Shown: positions 35,753 to 44,400 of the stretch, piece after piece
Position numbering within the stretch: position 1 is the stretch's first letter
Layout of the letters: the number at the start of each line of letters is the position of its first letter
Source: UBA8106 sp913052135
GTDB lineage: Bacteria; Acidobacteriota; Vicinamibacteria; Vicinamibacterales; UBA823
NCBI GenBank assembly: GCA_913052135.1
Contig: CAJXDY010000007.1
Span: forward strand, 1 to 64,000
Length of the DNA: 64,000 bases
Direction of reading: 5' to 3'
Translations under genes and position numbers: made by a program
The notes under the pieces: model-generated
Told to the model about the DNA's origin: nothing
Seen by the model: the letters and a program-made list of their open reading frames with translations, nothing else
The model's database searches: none

Positions 35753-37042
35753 CTACATTCTTCCACTTGGCTGCATCATGGTCGCATCGCGCATTCTCCC
35801 CATTGCTGGGACTGGAAGACGGAGACGTAAGAACACTTTGAACGATGTTGGACGCGAGCCGTAAATTCCGATTAGTTGCTCAGGAGCTCTGTGAAGTGTC
35901 ACGTCCGCGCCAACACTGAAATCAAAATTACCAAGTGCCGGTAGGTCTTGCATTACACCGAACGTCGCAGCCAGAACCGTACTCGGTTCGAGGTGGCCTC
36001 CGTGCTGTTGCGTTCCAAGCAGTAGATTGGTTTCCACGTCCACCGCTTCCACGCGACTGTACACAACATGCGAGGCAACGCGATGGGTTGCCTCTACAAA
36101 CAACGCGTCAGAGCCGACGTCTGCGTGATCTTTGTCGTTCCGGCCGTAGGCAGCCGTAACAGCCGTGAATCCAGTTTCCGATTGAGTGTGCCACGCCGCT
36201 GAGACCGTGGTCCGACGTACGTTTCCTGGTTCAAGAGCTTCGGGTTTCGTTAAGAATCCATGGGAGACTTGGACCGACCAGTGAGGATCGGGTTGCCACC
36301 AGGCACGTGTCGCCCAGGAGTTGAGCGCGCCGACATCCAAGATGCCCCAGCGGTGTTCATCCGGCTCGCCGCCGTGAAAGACTGAACCCTCCAGAGCAAA
36401 CGGACCATGGTCCACACGCATCGCCACGATTCCTTTGACGTAGTGTGTTGCGTCGAACGTGTGATGTCCCAGTGGCGCAAAGGGATTTTCGACGGCAGAC
36501 TGCCGATGCATAAAGGCAACTGGACCTAAAGTGGCCTCCCCGACGGGTCCTCCCGCAACGGTGATTCCGGTTCGGGTCGACAAGGGTCGGTACCAGACGG
36601 CTGCCAGCTGCATGACAAAATCGTGGGGATGCTGATGGTCTGTGATGGGTTGGCCTTTGTAGACTTCACCGGTCTGGAAGAGTTCGCTATAGCCGTTCCC
36701 GCGCATGGTCGCGGGCTCCCCGCTGAGCATACCCTTGAGAGTCAAGGTGCTGTTACCGACGGACCGACTGCCCATACCCATCCACCAATTCTGTGACACG
36801 AACTCTGTGGCTCCCCGGGGTGTGGTTTGATGGTTAACCGTGAGAAAGGCGACGCCATCATGCATAAAATGCCAATTCCCAGATGGATGACTGTCTTCAT
36901 GTTCGGTTTGATGGGCGTGAGGATCTTCGGGTTGCTGCAGTTCTACAGGCTTGTCTTGCTGTGCCGTCACGTTAATGGTGAGTAAACAAGCGACGATTGT
37001 AGATACGTACATCCTACGTACAAGATTTTCGTTGAGCCACAT
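35753..37042 (-). CDS. Exported His-rich protein, probable outer-membrane barrel linked to metals
   Basis: 429 residues. A signal peptide ends near INVTAQ, then a short His-rich stretch (PHAHQTEHEDSH) and a long region of alternating polar and aromatic residues like a beta-barrel: SQNWWMGMGSR, LKGMLSGEPATM, DHQHPHDFVMQL, GEATLGPVAFMHRQSA, HGGEPDEHRW. I recall proteins of this type next to copper or cobalt-zinc-cadmium efflux genes, but none lies adjacent here; the nearest is the Cu+ ATPase at 62456. AAAGG precedes ATG 37042. The gene at 37117 is 74 nt upstream and likely cotranscribed. Confidence 0.7.
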   Translation of the reverse strand: MWLNENLVRRMYVSTIVACLLTINVTAQQDKPVELQQPEDPHAHQTEHEDSHPSGNWHFMHDGVAFLTVNHQTTPRGATEFVSQNWWMGMGSRSVGNSTLTLKGMLSGEPATMRGNGYSELFQTGEVYKGQPITDHQHPHDFVMQLAAVWYRPLSTRTGITVAGGPVGEATLGPVAFMHRQSAVENPFAPLGHHTFDATHYVKGIVAMRVDHGPFALEGSVFHGGEPDEHRWGILDVGALNSWATRAWWQPDPHWSVQVSHGFLTKPEALEPGNVRRTTVSAAWHTQSETGFTAVTAAYGRNDKDHADVGSDALFVEATHRVASHVVYSRVEAVDVETNLLLGTQQHGGHLEPSTVLAATFGVMQDLPALGNFDFSVGADVTLHRAPEQLIGIYGSRPTSFKVFLRLRLPVPAMGRMRDATMMQPSGRM

Positions 37043-37116
37043 AGCGACCTTTCACGTTCTATTAAAAAAGCGAGATTAGCTGTCTGAGTTACGGCAAGAC
37101 GGACGGGTGCTGCGAC

Positions 37117-37524
37117 CTAGATCAGGAGTGGGACAGCGGGTGGGAACACTACCGGCGAGTGCGGGGCGGAGCTTGATGCCAGTAAGGTAGGTGGCTGGAC
37201 GGCCGAGCTTGTGTCGCCGAACGGAGACTTCAACACCGCGAGGTGTTCGAGGTTTACAACAGTATTCTTGACTGAGTCGATGGCGTTTGGTGTATCGAGT
37301 GCATGTTCACACGTGGCTTCCGCATTGTCGTGGTGCTGGCTGTCGTGCGACTGCCGCGATTCTTGCTGGTGCGAAGCCCGAGCAACTTTGGAGATTGCGT
37401 GAAGATCGTTCGCCCCAGCCTGGAGGGTGGCGGTTCCGCAGGCGATGATGCACACGGTCATAAACACGTGGGTACCGGCGATGAATAACACAGGCAACCG
37501 TTGGGATGTGTTCGTGAATTTCAT
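37117..37524 (-). CDS. Small exported His-rich protein of unknown function
   Basis: About 135 residues. An N-terminal hydrophobic signal (LPVLFIAGTHVFMTVCIIACG) precedes a His/Ser/Gln-rich part (SHQQESRQSHDSQHHD), a CEHA motif and a Pro-rich tail. Not recognised. The His-rich stretch and the His-rich barrel gene 74 nt downstream suggest joint handling of a transition metal in the envelope. ATG 37524 is used; a GTG at 37533 is in frame. Composition is plausible for a real gene, but family support is lacking. Confidence 0.5.
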   Translation of the reverse strand: MKFTNTSQRLPVLFIAGTHVFMTVCIIACGTATLQAGANDLHAISKVARASHQQESRQSHDSQHHDNAEATCEHALDTPNAIDSVKNTVVNLEHLAVLKSPFGDTSSAVQPPTLLASSSAPHSPVVFPPAVPLLI

Positions 37525-38101
37525 AGGCAACACAGTGTAACGTCTATTCCAAAGTCGTGCGAAACAATTAATAGTGCACAGTTTTGCATACTAAAAAGCT
37601 TCTATTTGAGAGTGACAAATTGCACACAATTTCACGAACATAAAACGAACACATTCCGTTTTATTCGTTAAAGTATTGATATAGCGTGACTTAATTAATT
37701 GTCAATAATTCAATAAAATGAATTCTTGATTGACTTGAAATACGAAGAATATGGTGTGATTCAGAGGTTATTCAAAAATTTGAATAAATCGTCAAGAATA
37801 TTGGTTTTCTGGATTCCTTGAAACCACATAAAGTGAGTATTTCCTAAGGAATTTGAAAAATCAATGTTGGCTCGGATCTTGCATGTTATGTATATACGTT
37901 TCTGGATTTAGTGTGTAGAAGTGTGAACTGGTCGATGATTATGGCTTGCTTCTGATTAAAAACAGGCCTAAAATCAACCATCTTTCCAGAAACAGAGTTG
38001 TTTCTTGAAGTGAAGGAATGTTCGTTTTTGTATGTTGAAAAGAAGGTACGTATGTTTGTTAATTTGTTAATCATGTTCTTCATAGTAGGAGGGGAACACT
38101 T
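37525..38101. other. 577-bp AT-rich leader region before the Oar-like receptor
   Basis: Much richer in A and T than its surroundings, with no supported gene. It holds an inverted repeat GTTTCTGGA (37898-37906) and TCCAGAAAC (37985-37993) with 78 nt between, and a smaller GGTTT/AAACC pair near 37803-37826. AGGAGGGG just before ATG 38102 is a strong ribosome site. The long leader suggests regulated high-level expression of the receptor. Confidence 0.6.
37867..37896 (+). promoter_or_regulatory. Candidate promoter for the Oar-like receptor
   Basis: TTGGCT (37867-37872), 18-nt spacer, TATATA (37891-37896). It would start a 200-nt 5' leader containing the GTTTCTGGA/TCCAGAAAC pair. In such AT-rich DNA a chance match is likely. 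Confidence 0.3.
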
Positions 38102-41100
38102 ATGAGGAAGTCGGTAATGCTCGTTCTCTGTGCGCTACTGCTCGTCGGTAGTGCCACGGATGCAATGAGTCAGCAGTTCACCGGTAATCTTCGTGGCTCG
38201 GTAGCTGACGCACAGGGGATCATCCCCGGTGTGACGGTCACCTTGACCAACGAGGGCACAACTATTGCCCGCGATACGATTACCAACGGCGTCGGTGAGT
38301 ATTCTTTCGTCGCCGTCACGAACGGAACGTATACCGTTCGCACGTCGCTCCCTGGTTATAGAACCTTAGAGCAGCGTGGACTAGTCATCGGCACGAACGC
38401 CAACATTACGTTGGACTTAGTGCTGGAAGTTGGAACCGTCGAAGAAGAGATCACGGTTACGGCCGCTGCGCCGCTGATCGAGACCTCAAATGCTTCGGTC
38501 GGTGAGAGTCTTGACCGTGAAATTCTTGAGATGTTGCCGGCTCCTGGCCGTAACGCCTTCTTGATCGCGGTTACGATTCCAACGGTCATGCCGGTTGGCG
38601 ACCCGCGGTTTAATCGCCAGCAGGATCAGACCAATGCTTCGCGTATCTCGCTAGGTGGTGGTGGTGTTCGTGCGAACAACTACATTCTTGACGGTGTTCC
38701 AATTACGGAGCTGTCAGGTCGCGCGGTGCTTAACCCCACAATCGAGGCGCTTGCTGACGTTAAAGTTTCGGTCCACACGTATGACGCAGAAATGGGTCGT
38801 ACCGGTGGCGGCGTGTTCAACACGACCGGCCGCGTGGGCACGAACGAATTTCATGGCAGCGGCTTCTTCCAGACTCGTCCGGTTTGGGGTCAGATGCTGA
38901 ACTACTTCGTGAGCGAGTCTGGTGGCACGAAGAAGAGCAGCGCGCTTGACCAGTCCTACTACCGTCTCTTCGGTGGTGGTGTTGGTGGCCCAATTGTTCG
39001 GAACCGAACATTCTGGTGGTATGGCATGGAAGGGTATCGGTCGTTCACGACTGACACTCCACAGCGTACTTGGGCTGGCCCGAACCAAAAACTCGGCGAC
39101 TTCTCGTCGTCGACGATTAGTGGAACGGCCGTCCGAATCTGGAATCCGTATTGTCGTGGCCTATCGGCTGCGAACACGCGGTGCCCGGCGACTGGCTCTG
39201 GTTCGCTTGCGACACCTGAGTTCACGGGCGCGATCATTCCGTCAAGCCATCCGGCGCGGTCCACAGTGGCAGGCAACATCAATGCCCTCTGGCCGACCAA
39301 GACCATTAGCGGTAGAACCTATGCTGGTAACGAAGATGGTCAGCCGAATGCCACAGATTCATCCCAGACGATTGACAAGGCGGACATGTACACCTTCAAG
39401 GTGGAGCATAAGTTCTCCGACAATTGGTCGCTCAGTGGGTTGTATCTCTATAACAAGACAGACGAGCCGGCTTCTGACTACATTGGAGACAAGACGGCGA
39501 AGACCGACTACTTCTTCAGTGGTGCGACGTGGTACCTTGAGCGCCGCCCGCACGTGTTCGTGGCTAACAATACGAACATCCTGAACGACACGACTGTTTT
39601 GACGATGCGGTATGGTTGGACGCGATGGCTGGATAACACGATTCCAGGCGTCTCACCGAAGGGGCCGTCAGCACTTGGCTTCCCCTCCTCATTTACAAGC
39701 GGTATTCATGAAACCGGAAAGACCCTGCTGTCAGGGATTAATTTCTCCGGTAACGTCGGCTACCGAGCCATTGGTAAAAACGCCAAGACTCTTGGTCGGG
39801 TGTGGAAGTCGCCGATTTCGGCTAACATCGCTCTCTCGAAGTTGTGGGGAGCTCACACCGTTAAAGTCGGTACCGACTACCGTCAGATGGGTATTAATAC
39901 GCCGACGCGTTATAACACTGCTGGACGATTCACCTTCGAAGAGAATTTCACGAAGGGTCCGGCCGGTGAGGGTGGTCATGAGTACGCGAGCTTCTTGCTC
40001 GGTGCACTCAATGGCGGTGCCGTCGATGCCAACCGTGGCCTCCTCGACATGTATACGACCTACATGGGCGCATACTTCCAGGATGACTGGCGTGTCAACT
40101 CGCGTTTCACCCTCAACTGGGGTGTGAGACTCGAGCATGAAAACGGCATGAGTGAGAGGGACAACAAGATTACTGTTGCGTTCGACCCGAACATTCCAAG
40201 CCCACTCGGTACTCAGTTGAATACTGCCGGCCAAACTGTAAACGCGGCCGTTGGAAAGACACTGATGGGTGGCTTGATCTTCGCCGGTGTCGATGGTGCA
40301 ACAACCGAGCAGGGCAACCTTGCGGCAGTCCGTGTTTCGCCGCGCTTGGGGATGACCTACTCGCTGAACGACGAAACCGTCGTACGTGCCGGTTACGGTC
40401 TGTTCTACGCGCCATGGCAGTACTCAACAGGTAGTCACGGCCAAATCGGGTTCACACGGGCTACATCCGTGAGCCAGACCAGCGCCGACCTCACGGAAGC
40501 CCCGATCACAACGCTTGACAATCCGTTCCCATCCGGCCTCCAGTCCCCTGTAGGTAGCACCTTGGGTCTGTTGACGGGTATTGGCGGAAACATCCAGTTT
40601 GTTGATCAGGACAAGGGCGACCCAACCGTGCATCAGTATTCGCTCGATTTGCAGCGGGAACTCCCAGGTAACATGGCTATCACCATTGGTTACACGGGCG
40701 CGACCGGACGCAACATCGGCTACTGCGGCACGAACTCAGGCTGCACAGTCAACATCAACCAGATCAATCCAGCGACTGCCAAGTCGAGTTATCCGAGTGG
40801 CAGCACGTGGGATCCGGCAGCACTGCGCGCTTCTGTCACCAACCCATTCTTGGGTGCGGCAGGCGCGGGTGAGTACAAGACCCGGAGCACGATCGCAGCT
40901 GGTCAGTTGATTCGACCGTTCCCGCAATTCGGCAACGTTCAGCGCCTCGAGCAGACAGCCGGCGGAAAGCGTCAGTATCACGCTTTCGTCCTCAAGCTCG
41001 ACAAGCGGACTGGCGGAAGCTGGTGGGGTGGTCGTGTAAGCTACACAATGAGCAACATGAAGGACAATCAGTGGGGCGAAAGCGTCAGCTTCGCTAGCCG

Positions 41101-41734
41101 CACCGCGGCCCCGCAGAATGTCTACAACATCGAAGATGGTGAGTATGGTCGCAGCATTATCGACTCACCGCATCGCTTAATCTTGGCTCCGATCATCCGG
41201 ATTCCAGGACCTGGCGAAGATAATCCAGCAGCCAACTTCATTCTTGGCGGCTGGTCGATGTCTGCTGTTGTGGAGATGGTTAGCGGCCCGCCTGTCAACG
41301 TTGTGGCAAGCGGCGGTCTTTCAGACTCCAACCTCGGCCTTATGGGTGCACGGCAGCGCCCGAACCTGAGCGGTTCATCGAGCACGTCCGGTAGCGATCT
41401 GGCGCGTGTTGCGAGTAAGGGTAACGAGGCAGCTCGGTGGTTCCAGGCGTCAGCGTATACGGATCCCGGAAAGGGTGCCTTCGGAAATGCCCCGCGTGCG
41501 GATGGCAACTCCCGATACCAGTTCCGGAAGAATATTGACTTTGTCCTCGCAAAGGACACCAATGTTGGTGCCGGCGCGGTTTTCCAGACAAGGTTTGAAA
41601 TCCTGAATGCGACCGCAACACCGAAGTTCGGTGGCCTCAGCTCGAACTCGTACAACAGTTCGACGTTTGGTCGAATTACGCGTCAGAACGGGTTCATGCG
41701 CATTTGGCAGATCAGCTTCCGTCTCTCCTACTAA
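38102..41734 (+). CDS. Oar-like TonB-dependent receptor with carboxypeptidase-like N-terminal domain
   Basis: 1210 residues with a signal peptide ending at AMSQQ. Residues 25-115 form a carboxypeptidase regulatory-like Ig fold (GNLRGSVADAQGIIPGVTVTLTN); a plug follows (VEEEITVTAAAPLIETSNA, NNYILDGVPITE) and a long C-terminal beta-barrel ending in aromatic Tyr (ISFRLSY). These giant receptors take up large substrates such as peptides or glycans across the outer membrane with TonB energy and are typical of Acidobacteriota. The AGGAGGGG site, long leader and strong terminator suggest an abundant protein. Confidence 0.93.
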   Translation: MRKSVMLVLCALLLVGSATDAMSQQFTGNLRGSVADAQGIIPGVTVTLTNEGTTIARDTITNGVGEYSFVAVTNGTYTVRTSLPGYRTLEQRGLVIGTNANITLDLVLEVGTVEEEITVTAAAPLIETSNASVGESLDREILEMLPAPGRNAFLIAVTIPTVMPVGDPRFNRQQDQTNASRISLGGGGVRANNYILDGVPITELSGRAVLNPTIEALADVKVSVHTYDAEMGRTGGGVFNTTGRVGTNEFHGSGFFQTRPVWGQMLNYFVSESGGTKKSSALDQSYYRLFGGGVGGPIVRNRTFWWYGMEGYRSFTTDTPQRTWAGPNQKLGDFSSSTISGTAVRIWNPYCRGLSAANTRCPATGSGSLATPEFTGAIIPSSHPARSTVAGNINALWPTKTISGRTYAGNEDGQPNATDSSQTIDKADMYTFKVEHKFSDNWSLSGLYLYNKTDEPASDYIGDKTAKTDYFFSGATWYLERRPHVFVANNTNILNDTTVLTMRYGWTRWLDNTIPGVSPKGPSALGFPSSFTSGIHETGKTLLSGINFSGNVGYRAIGKNAKTLGRVWKSPISANIALSKLWGAHTVKVGTDYRQMGINTPTRYNTAGRFTFEENFTKGPAGEGGHEYASFLLGALNGGAVDANRGLLDMYTTYMGAYFQDDWRVNSRFTLNWGVRLEHENGMSERDNKITVAFDPNIPSPLGTQLNTAGQTVNAAVGKTLMGGLIFAGVDGATTEQGNLAAVRVSPRLGMTYSLNDETVVRAGYGLFYAPWQYSTGSHGQIGFTRATSVSQTSADLTEAPITTLDNPFPSGLQSPVGSTLGLLTGIGGNIQFVDQDKGDPTVHQYSLDLQRELPGNMAITIGYTGATGRNIGYCGTNSGCTVNINQINPATAKSSYPSGSTWDPAALRASVTNPFLGAAGAGEYKTRSTIAAGQLIRPFPQFGNVQRLEQTAGGKRQYHAFVLKLDKRTGGSWWGGRVSYTMSNMKDNQWGESVSFASRTAAPQNVYNIEDGEYGRSIIDSPHRLILAPIIRIPGPGEDNPAANFILGGWSMSAVVEMVSGPPVNVVASGGLSDSNLGLMGARQRPNLSGSSSTSGSDLARVASKGNEAARWFQASAYTDPGKGAFGNAPRADGNSRYQFRKNIDFVLAKDTNVGAGAVFQTRFEILNATATPKFGGLSSNSYNSSTFGRITRQNGFMRIWQISFRLSY

Positions 41735-41761
41735 GACGGCAGTCAGTCTGTTTGAACATTG

Positions 41762-41794
41762 AAAGAGGCGGCCTTCGGGCCGCCTCTTTTTTTT
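41762..41794 (+). terminator. Intrinsic terminator of the Oar-like receptor gene
   Basis: Stem GAGGCGGCC (41765-41773), loop TTCG, GGCCGCCTC (41778-41786), extended by an A/T pairing at its base and followed by eight T. A textbook rho-independent terminator 30 nt past the stop. Confidence 0.95.
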
Positions 41795-41869
41795 GTGGTC
41801 ACCCCCTCTTTTTTATCTGGCTTCCGAGTGGTTATTACCGGCGCGGGTCTGAAGGCATGCTAGGAGTGC

Positions 41870-41898
41870 TTGACAGAACGCACTCTGTCGACGATTGT
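41870..41898 (+). promoter_or_regulatory. Promoter-like element of the BtuB-like receptor
   Basis: TTGACA (41870-41875), 17-nt spacer, GATTGT (41893-41898). The block GTGCTTGACAG-ACGC also occurs before the gene at 44401 with the same spacing. The TTG of this -35 box can be read as a start codon, but that is then upstream of transcription. Confidence 0.55.
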
Positions 41899-41950
41899 GG
41901 AAGGGAAGTCGTGCGTAGGACGACATAGTGCCGGTGGGAGCTCCTCTCTC

Positions 41951-44206
41951 TTGATCCAATTCATCATCCGTTGCTGTCTGCTTGCGACCCTGTCTACCAG
42001 CTCGCTGGGCATGGCGACGGCGACGTTTGCGGCTGGACTGGACGGCAAGGTTCTTGACCCAGCTGGCCGTGTCGTGCCAGGCGCCACGGTGCTCGTATCT
42101 GACTTGAGCATGGTCCGGGCGACGATCTTGACGGACGATCAGGGCCGGTTTGCGTTTACCGATCTACCTCCGGGACGTTACGAAGTGCGAGTGGTTCATG
42201 CGGGGTTCGGTGCGCCCTTGATCATGGTGAATCTCGTGCGTGACGTTGTGCGGTCGGTGTCCATCGTCTTGCAGGTGCGCGCAGTTTCCGAATCGATTGT
42301 TGTGACCGCGGCCGCCCTGGAACAGCCCCGGTCGCGTGTCAATGACAGTGTGTCGGTGGTCACGCGCGAGCAGATTGCCGCCCGCCAGATCGAGACGGTC
42401 GCCGACGCGCTCCGCTTGGTGATACCAGGCCTTAGTGTGACGCGAGCCGGTGGCCGAGGGGGCCTCACCGAATTGTACGCGCGCGGCGGCGAGTCAGATT
42501 TTTCGCTCGTGCTCATCGACGGTGTTCGGGTCAATGGTTTCGGTGGCAGTTATGACTTCGCGCACTTGCCGGTCGGTGACATCGAGCGGATTGAAGTGGT
42601 CCGAGGCCCACAGAGCGCCATATACGGGTCGGACGCAATCGGTTCGGTCGTCCAGATCATCACGCGCCAGGGAGGACCACCACGCGCAGACGGGGTAATC
42701 GAGCGAGGTGCCTTCGGCACCTCCCGTGTGGGCGTGAACACCGCGGGTACGTTGAATGCCTTCAGTTGGGGTGCGGCTTTCGAACAGCTCGACAGCGACG
42801 GGCAGACCGGCAGGACTCTCGCGTCAGGTGAGACAGTCAGCAATGATGACTACCTACGTCGCGATCTGTCCCTGACAGGGCGCTGGCGCGGAACCAAGGG
42901 TACTGTGCTCCGCTCCACGTTTCGCTACGGGACCAACGACCGTGGTTTTCCAGGGCCGTGGGGTAGTGACCCTGGTGGTACTTATTCCGGTGTCGATCCA
43001 GTCTCGCGTGGCAACAACAACAACCGGCTTTTCTCAGTCGGTGTCAGTCAGCGGCTGGGTCGACGTATCGACCAGCGAGTCGATGTCAACCACACGAGGA
43101 CCAAGAGTCTGTTCAAGAGCCCGTCAGGCGAGTCGAGATCTGAATCCAGTCGTCTGACAGTCCGGGCGCGCACCGACGCAAGGCTGCGGCCGGGCCTTGT
43201 GGTGACTGGTGGCCTCGATTTCCAGCGCGAAGAGGCCGGCAATGCCTTCATCACGGACAGCGCGTTCAACGAAATACCGGTCGAGCGCCAGATCATAGGC
43301 TATTTTGGCGAACTCCGGTTCGACCCGACCACACGCCTGTCGATGGCTGGAGGGGTCCGTCTGGACCAGATCCGGCTGAAGGCCTTGGCCGGTGACGGGT
43401 TTGGGCGTCCGACGTTTACCGACCGGACAGAGATGTCGGTGAATCCCAAGGTGTCGTTCGGCTGGTATATGCGACCGGCGGACGTCACGGACAACTGGAG
43501 CCGGCTTCGCGTAAGCGCTGGCACGGGCATCCGGCCACCAGGAGCGTTCGAAATCGCGTTCACCGACAACCCCGCGCTGAAGCCTGAGCGAACTCGGAGC
43601 GTGGATGTTGGCTTAGGGCAAGCGCTCGCCTCTGGTCGCATCGTCCTTGAGGCAACCGCGTTCTTCAATCGCTACGATGATCTAATTGTTTCGGTAGGTC
43701 AGTCGTTCAAGGATGCTAGCCAGTTCCGGACCGATAACCTCGATAACTCCCGGGCGCGTGGACTCGAAGTGGCCGCCAGTGCGCGCACGGACCAAGGGCT
43801 TGAGGTTCGCGCCACCTATACATGGCTTCACACTGAGGTACTCGCGCTCGACGAGACTCTCGGTCAAGCCAAGACAGGGTTCAACGTGGGTGACTCGCTC
43901 CTACGCCGGCCTCGTCATCAGGGCAGTCTGGAAATCCTGTTCACGCAGTCCCTGCTCACAGTCTTTACCTCTGCCGGCGCGCGAGGCCGGACACTCGATG
44001 TCGACCCGTCGTACGGCACGTTCGGAGGACTGTTCCACAATCCTGGCTATAAGGTAGTTGATTTGGGAGGCAGCCTCCGAATCTTGGAGGAGCTCGAACT
44101 GACGGCTCGCGTGCAGAATTTGTTTAATCGTCACTATGAGGAGGCGTTCGGCTTTCCAGCGCTCGGGCGCAGCTTCGTCGCAGGAGTCCGGATTGCTACA
44201 CGTTGA
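41951..44206 (+). CDS. BtuB-like TonB-dependent receptor with carboxypeptidase-like N-terminal domain
   Basis: About 751 residues. I choose TTG 41951, 10 nt after GGTGGGAG, because an in-frame TTG at 41870 is part of a -35 box. A signal peptide ends near ATATFAAG; then a short Ig-like domain (LDGKVLDPAGRVVPGATVLV), a plug (VSVVTREQIAARQIETVADALR, LVLIDGVRVNG, DIERIEVVRGPQSAIYGSDAIG) and a barrel. The plug resembles the vitamin B12 receptor BtuB and siderophore receptors. The gene looks more GC-rich than its neighbours, which may reflect transfer. No B12 genes or riboswitch are seen nearby. Confidence 0.87.
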   Translation: MIQFIIRCCLLATLSTSSLGMATATFAAGLDGKVLDPAGRVVPGATVLVSDLSMVRATILTDDQGRFAFTDLPPGRYEVRVVHAGFGAPLIMVNLVRDVVRSVSIVLQVRAVSESIVVTAAALEQPRSRVNDSVSVVTREQIAARQIETVADALRLVIPGLSVTRAGGRGGLTELYARGGESDFSLVLIDGVRVNGFGGSYDFAHLPVGDIERIEVVRGPQSAIYGSDAIGSVVQIITRQGGPPRADGVIERGAFGTSRVGVNTAGTLNAFSWGAAFEQLDSDGQTGRTLASGETVSNDDYLRRDLSLTGRWRGTKGTVLRSTFRYGTNDRGFPGPWGSDPGGTYSGVDPVSRGNNNNRLFSVGVSQRLGRRIDQRVDVNHTRTKSLFKSPSGESRSESSRLTVRARTDARLRPGLVVTGGLDFQREEAGNAFITDSAFNEIPVERQIIGYFGELRFDPTTRLSMAGGVRLDQIRLKALAGDGFGRPTFTDRTEMSVNPKVSFGWYMRPADVTDNWSRLRVSAGTGIRPPGAFEIAFTDNPALKPERTRSVDVGLGQALASGRIVLEATAFFNRYDDLIVSVGQSFKDASQFRTDNLDNSRARGLEVAASARTDQGLEVRATYTWLHTEVLALDETLGQAKTGFNVGDSLLRRPRHQGSLEILFTQSLLTVFTSAGARGRTLDVDPSYGTFGGLFHNPGYKVVDLGGSLRILEELELTARVQNLFNRHYEEAFGFPALGRSFVAGVRIATR

Positions 44207-44348
44207 GGCTGTTTTGTTGGCAATCTGTTCGCTCGTGTGGTGACATCAAGGCAACATGACCGTCTGGGGCCAAGCATAGGGCACGCTTAATGACTTTAGC
44301 TCCTCTTCCTTCATTACGATTACGAGTATTTAGGCCTATCAGAAGTGC

Positions 44349-44377
44349 TTGACAGCACGCGCTATCTCGGAGATCGT
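44349..44377 (+). promoter_or_regulatory. Promoter-like element of the ASPIC/UnbV gene
   Basis: TTGACA (44349-44354), 17-nt spacer, GATCGT (44372-44377), 24 nt before ATG 44401. It shares GTGCTTGACAG-ACGC and the spacing with the element at 41870. Confidence 0.55.
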
Positions 44378-44400
44378 GAAAGAAGAACATCTAGTAAAAG

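Noticed and set aside
37886..38083. 65-codon minus-strand frame in the AT-rich leader
   Set aside because: Low-complexity Asn/Thr/Phe content expected from AT-rich DNA; no ribosome site.
38922..39584. 220-codon plus-strand frame inside the Oar-like receptor
   Set aside because: Out of frame with a clear receptor, Arg/Ser/Thr-rich with no family likeness.
41870..41950. Upstream TTG start of the BtuB-like receptor
   Set aside because: The TTG is part of a TTGACA box repeated upstream of the next gene, so translation is placed at 41951.
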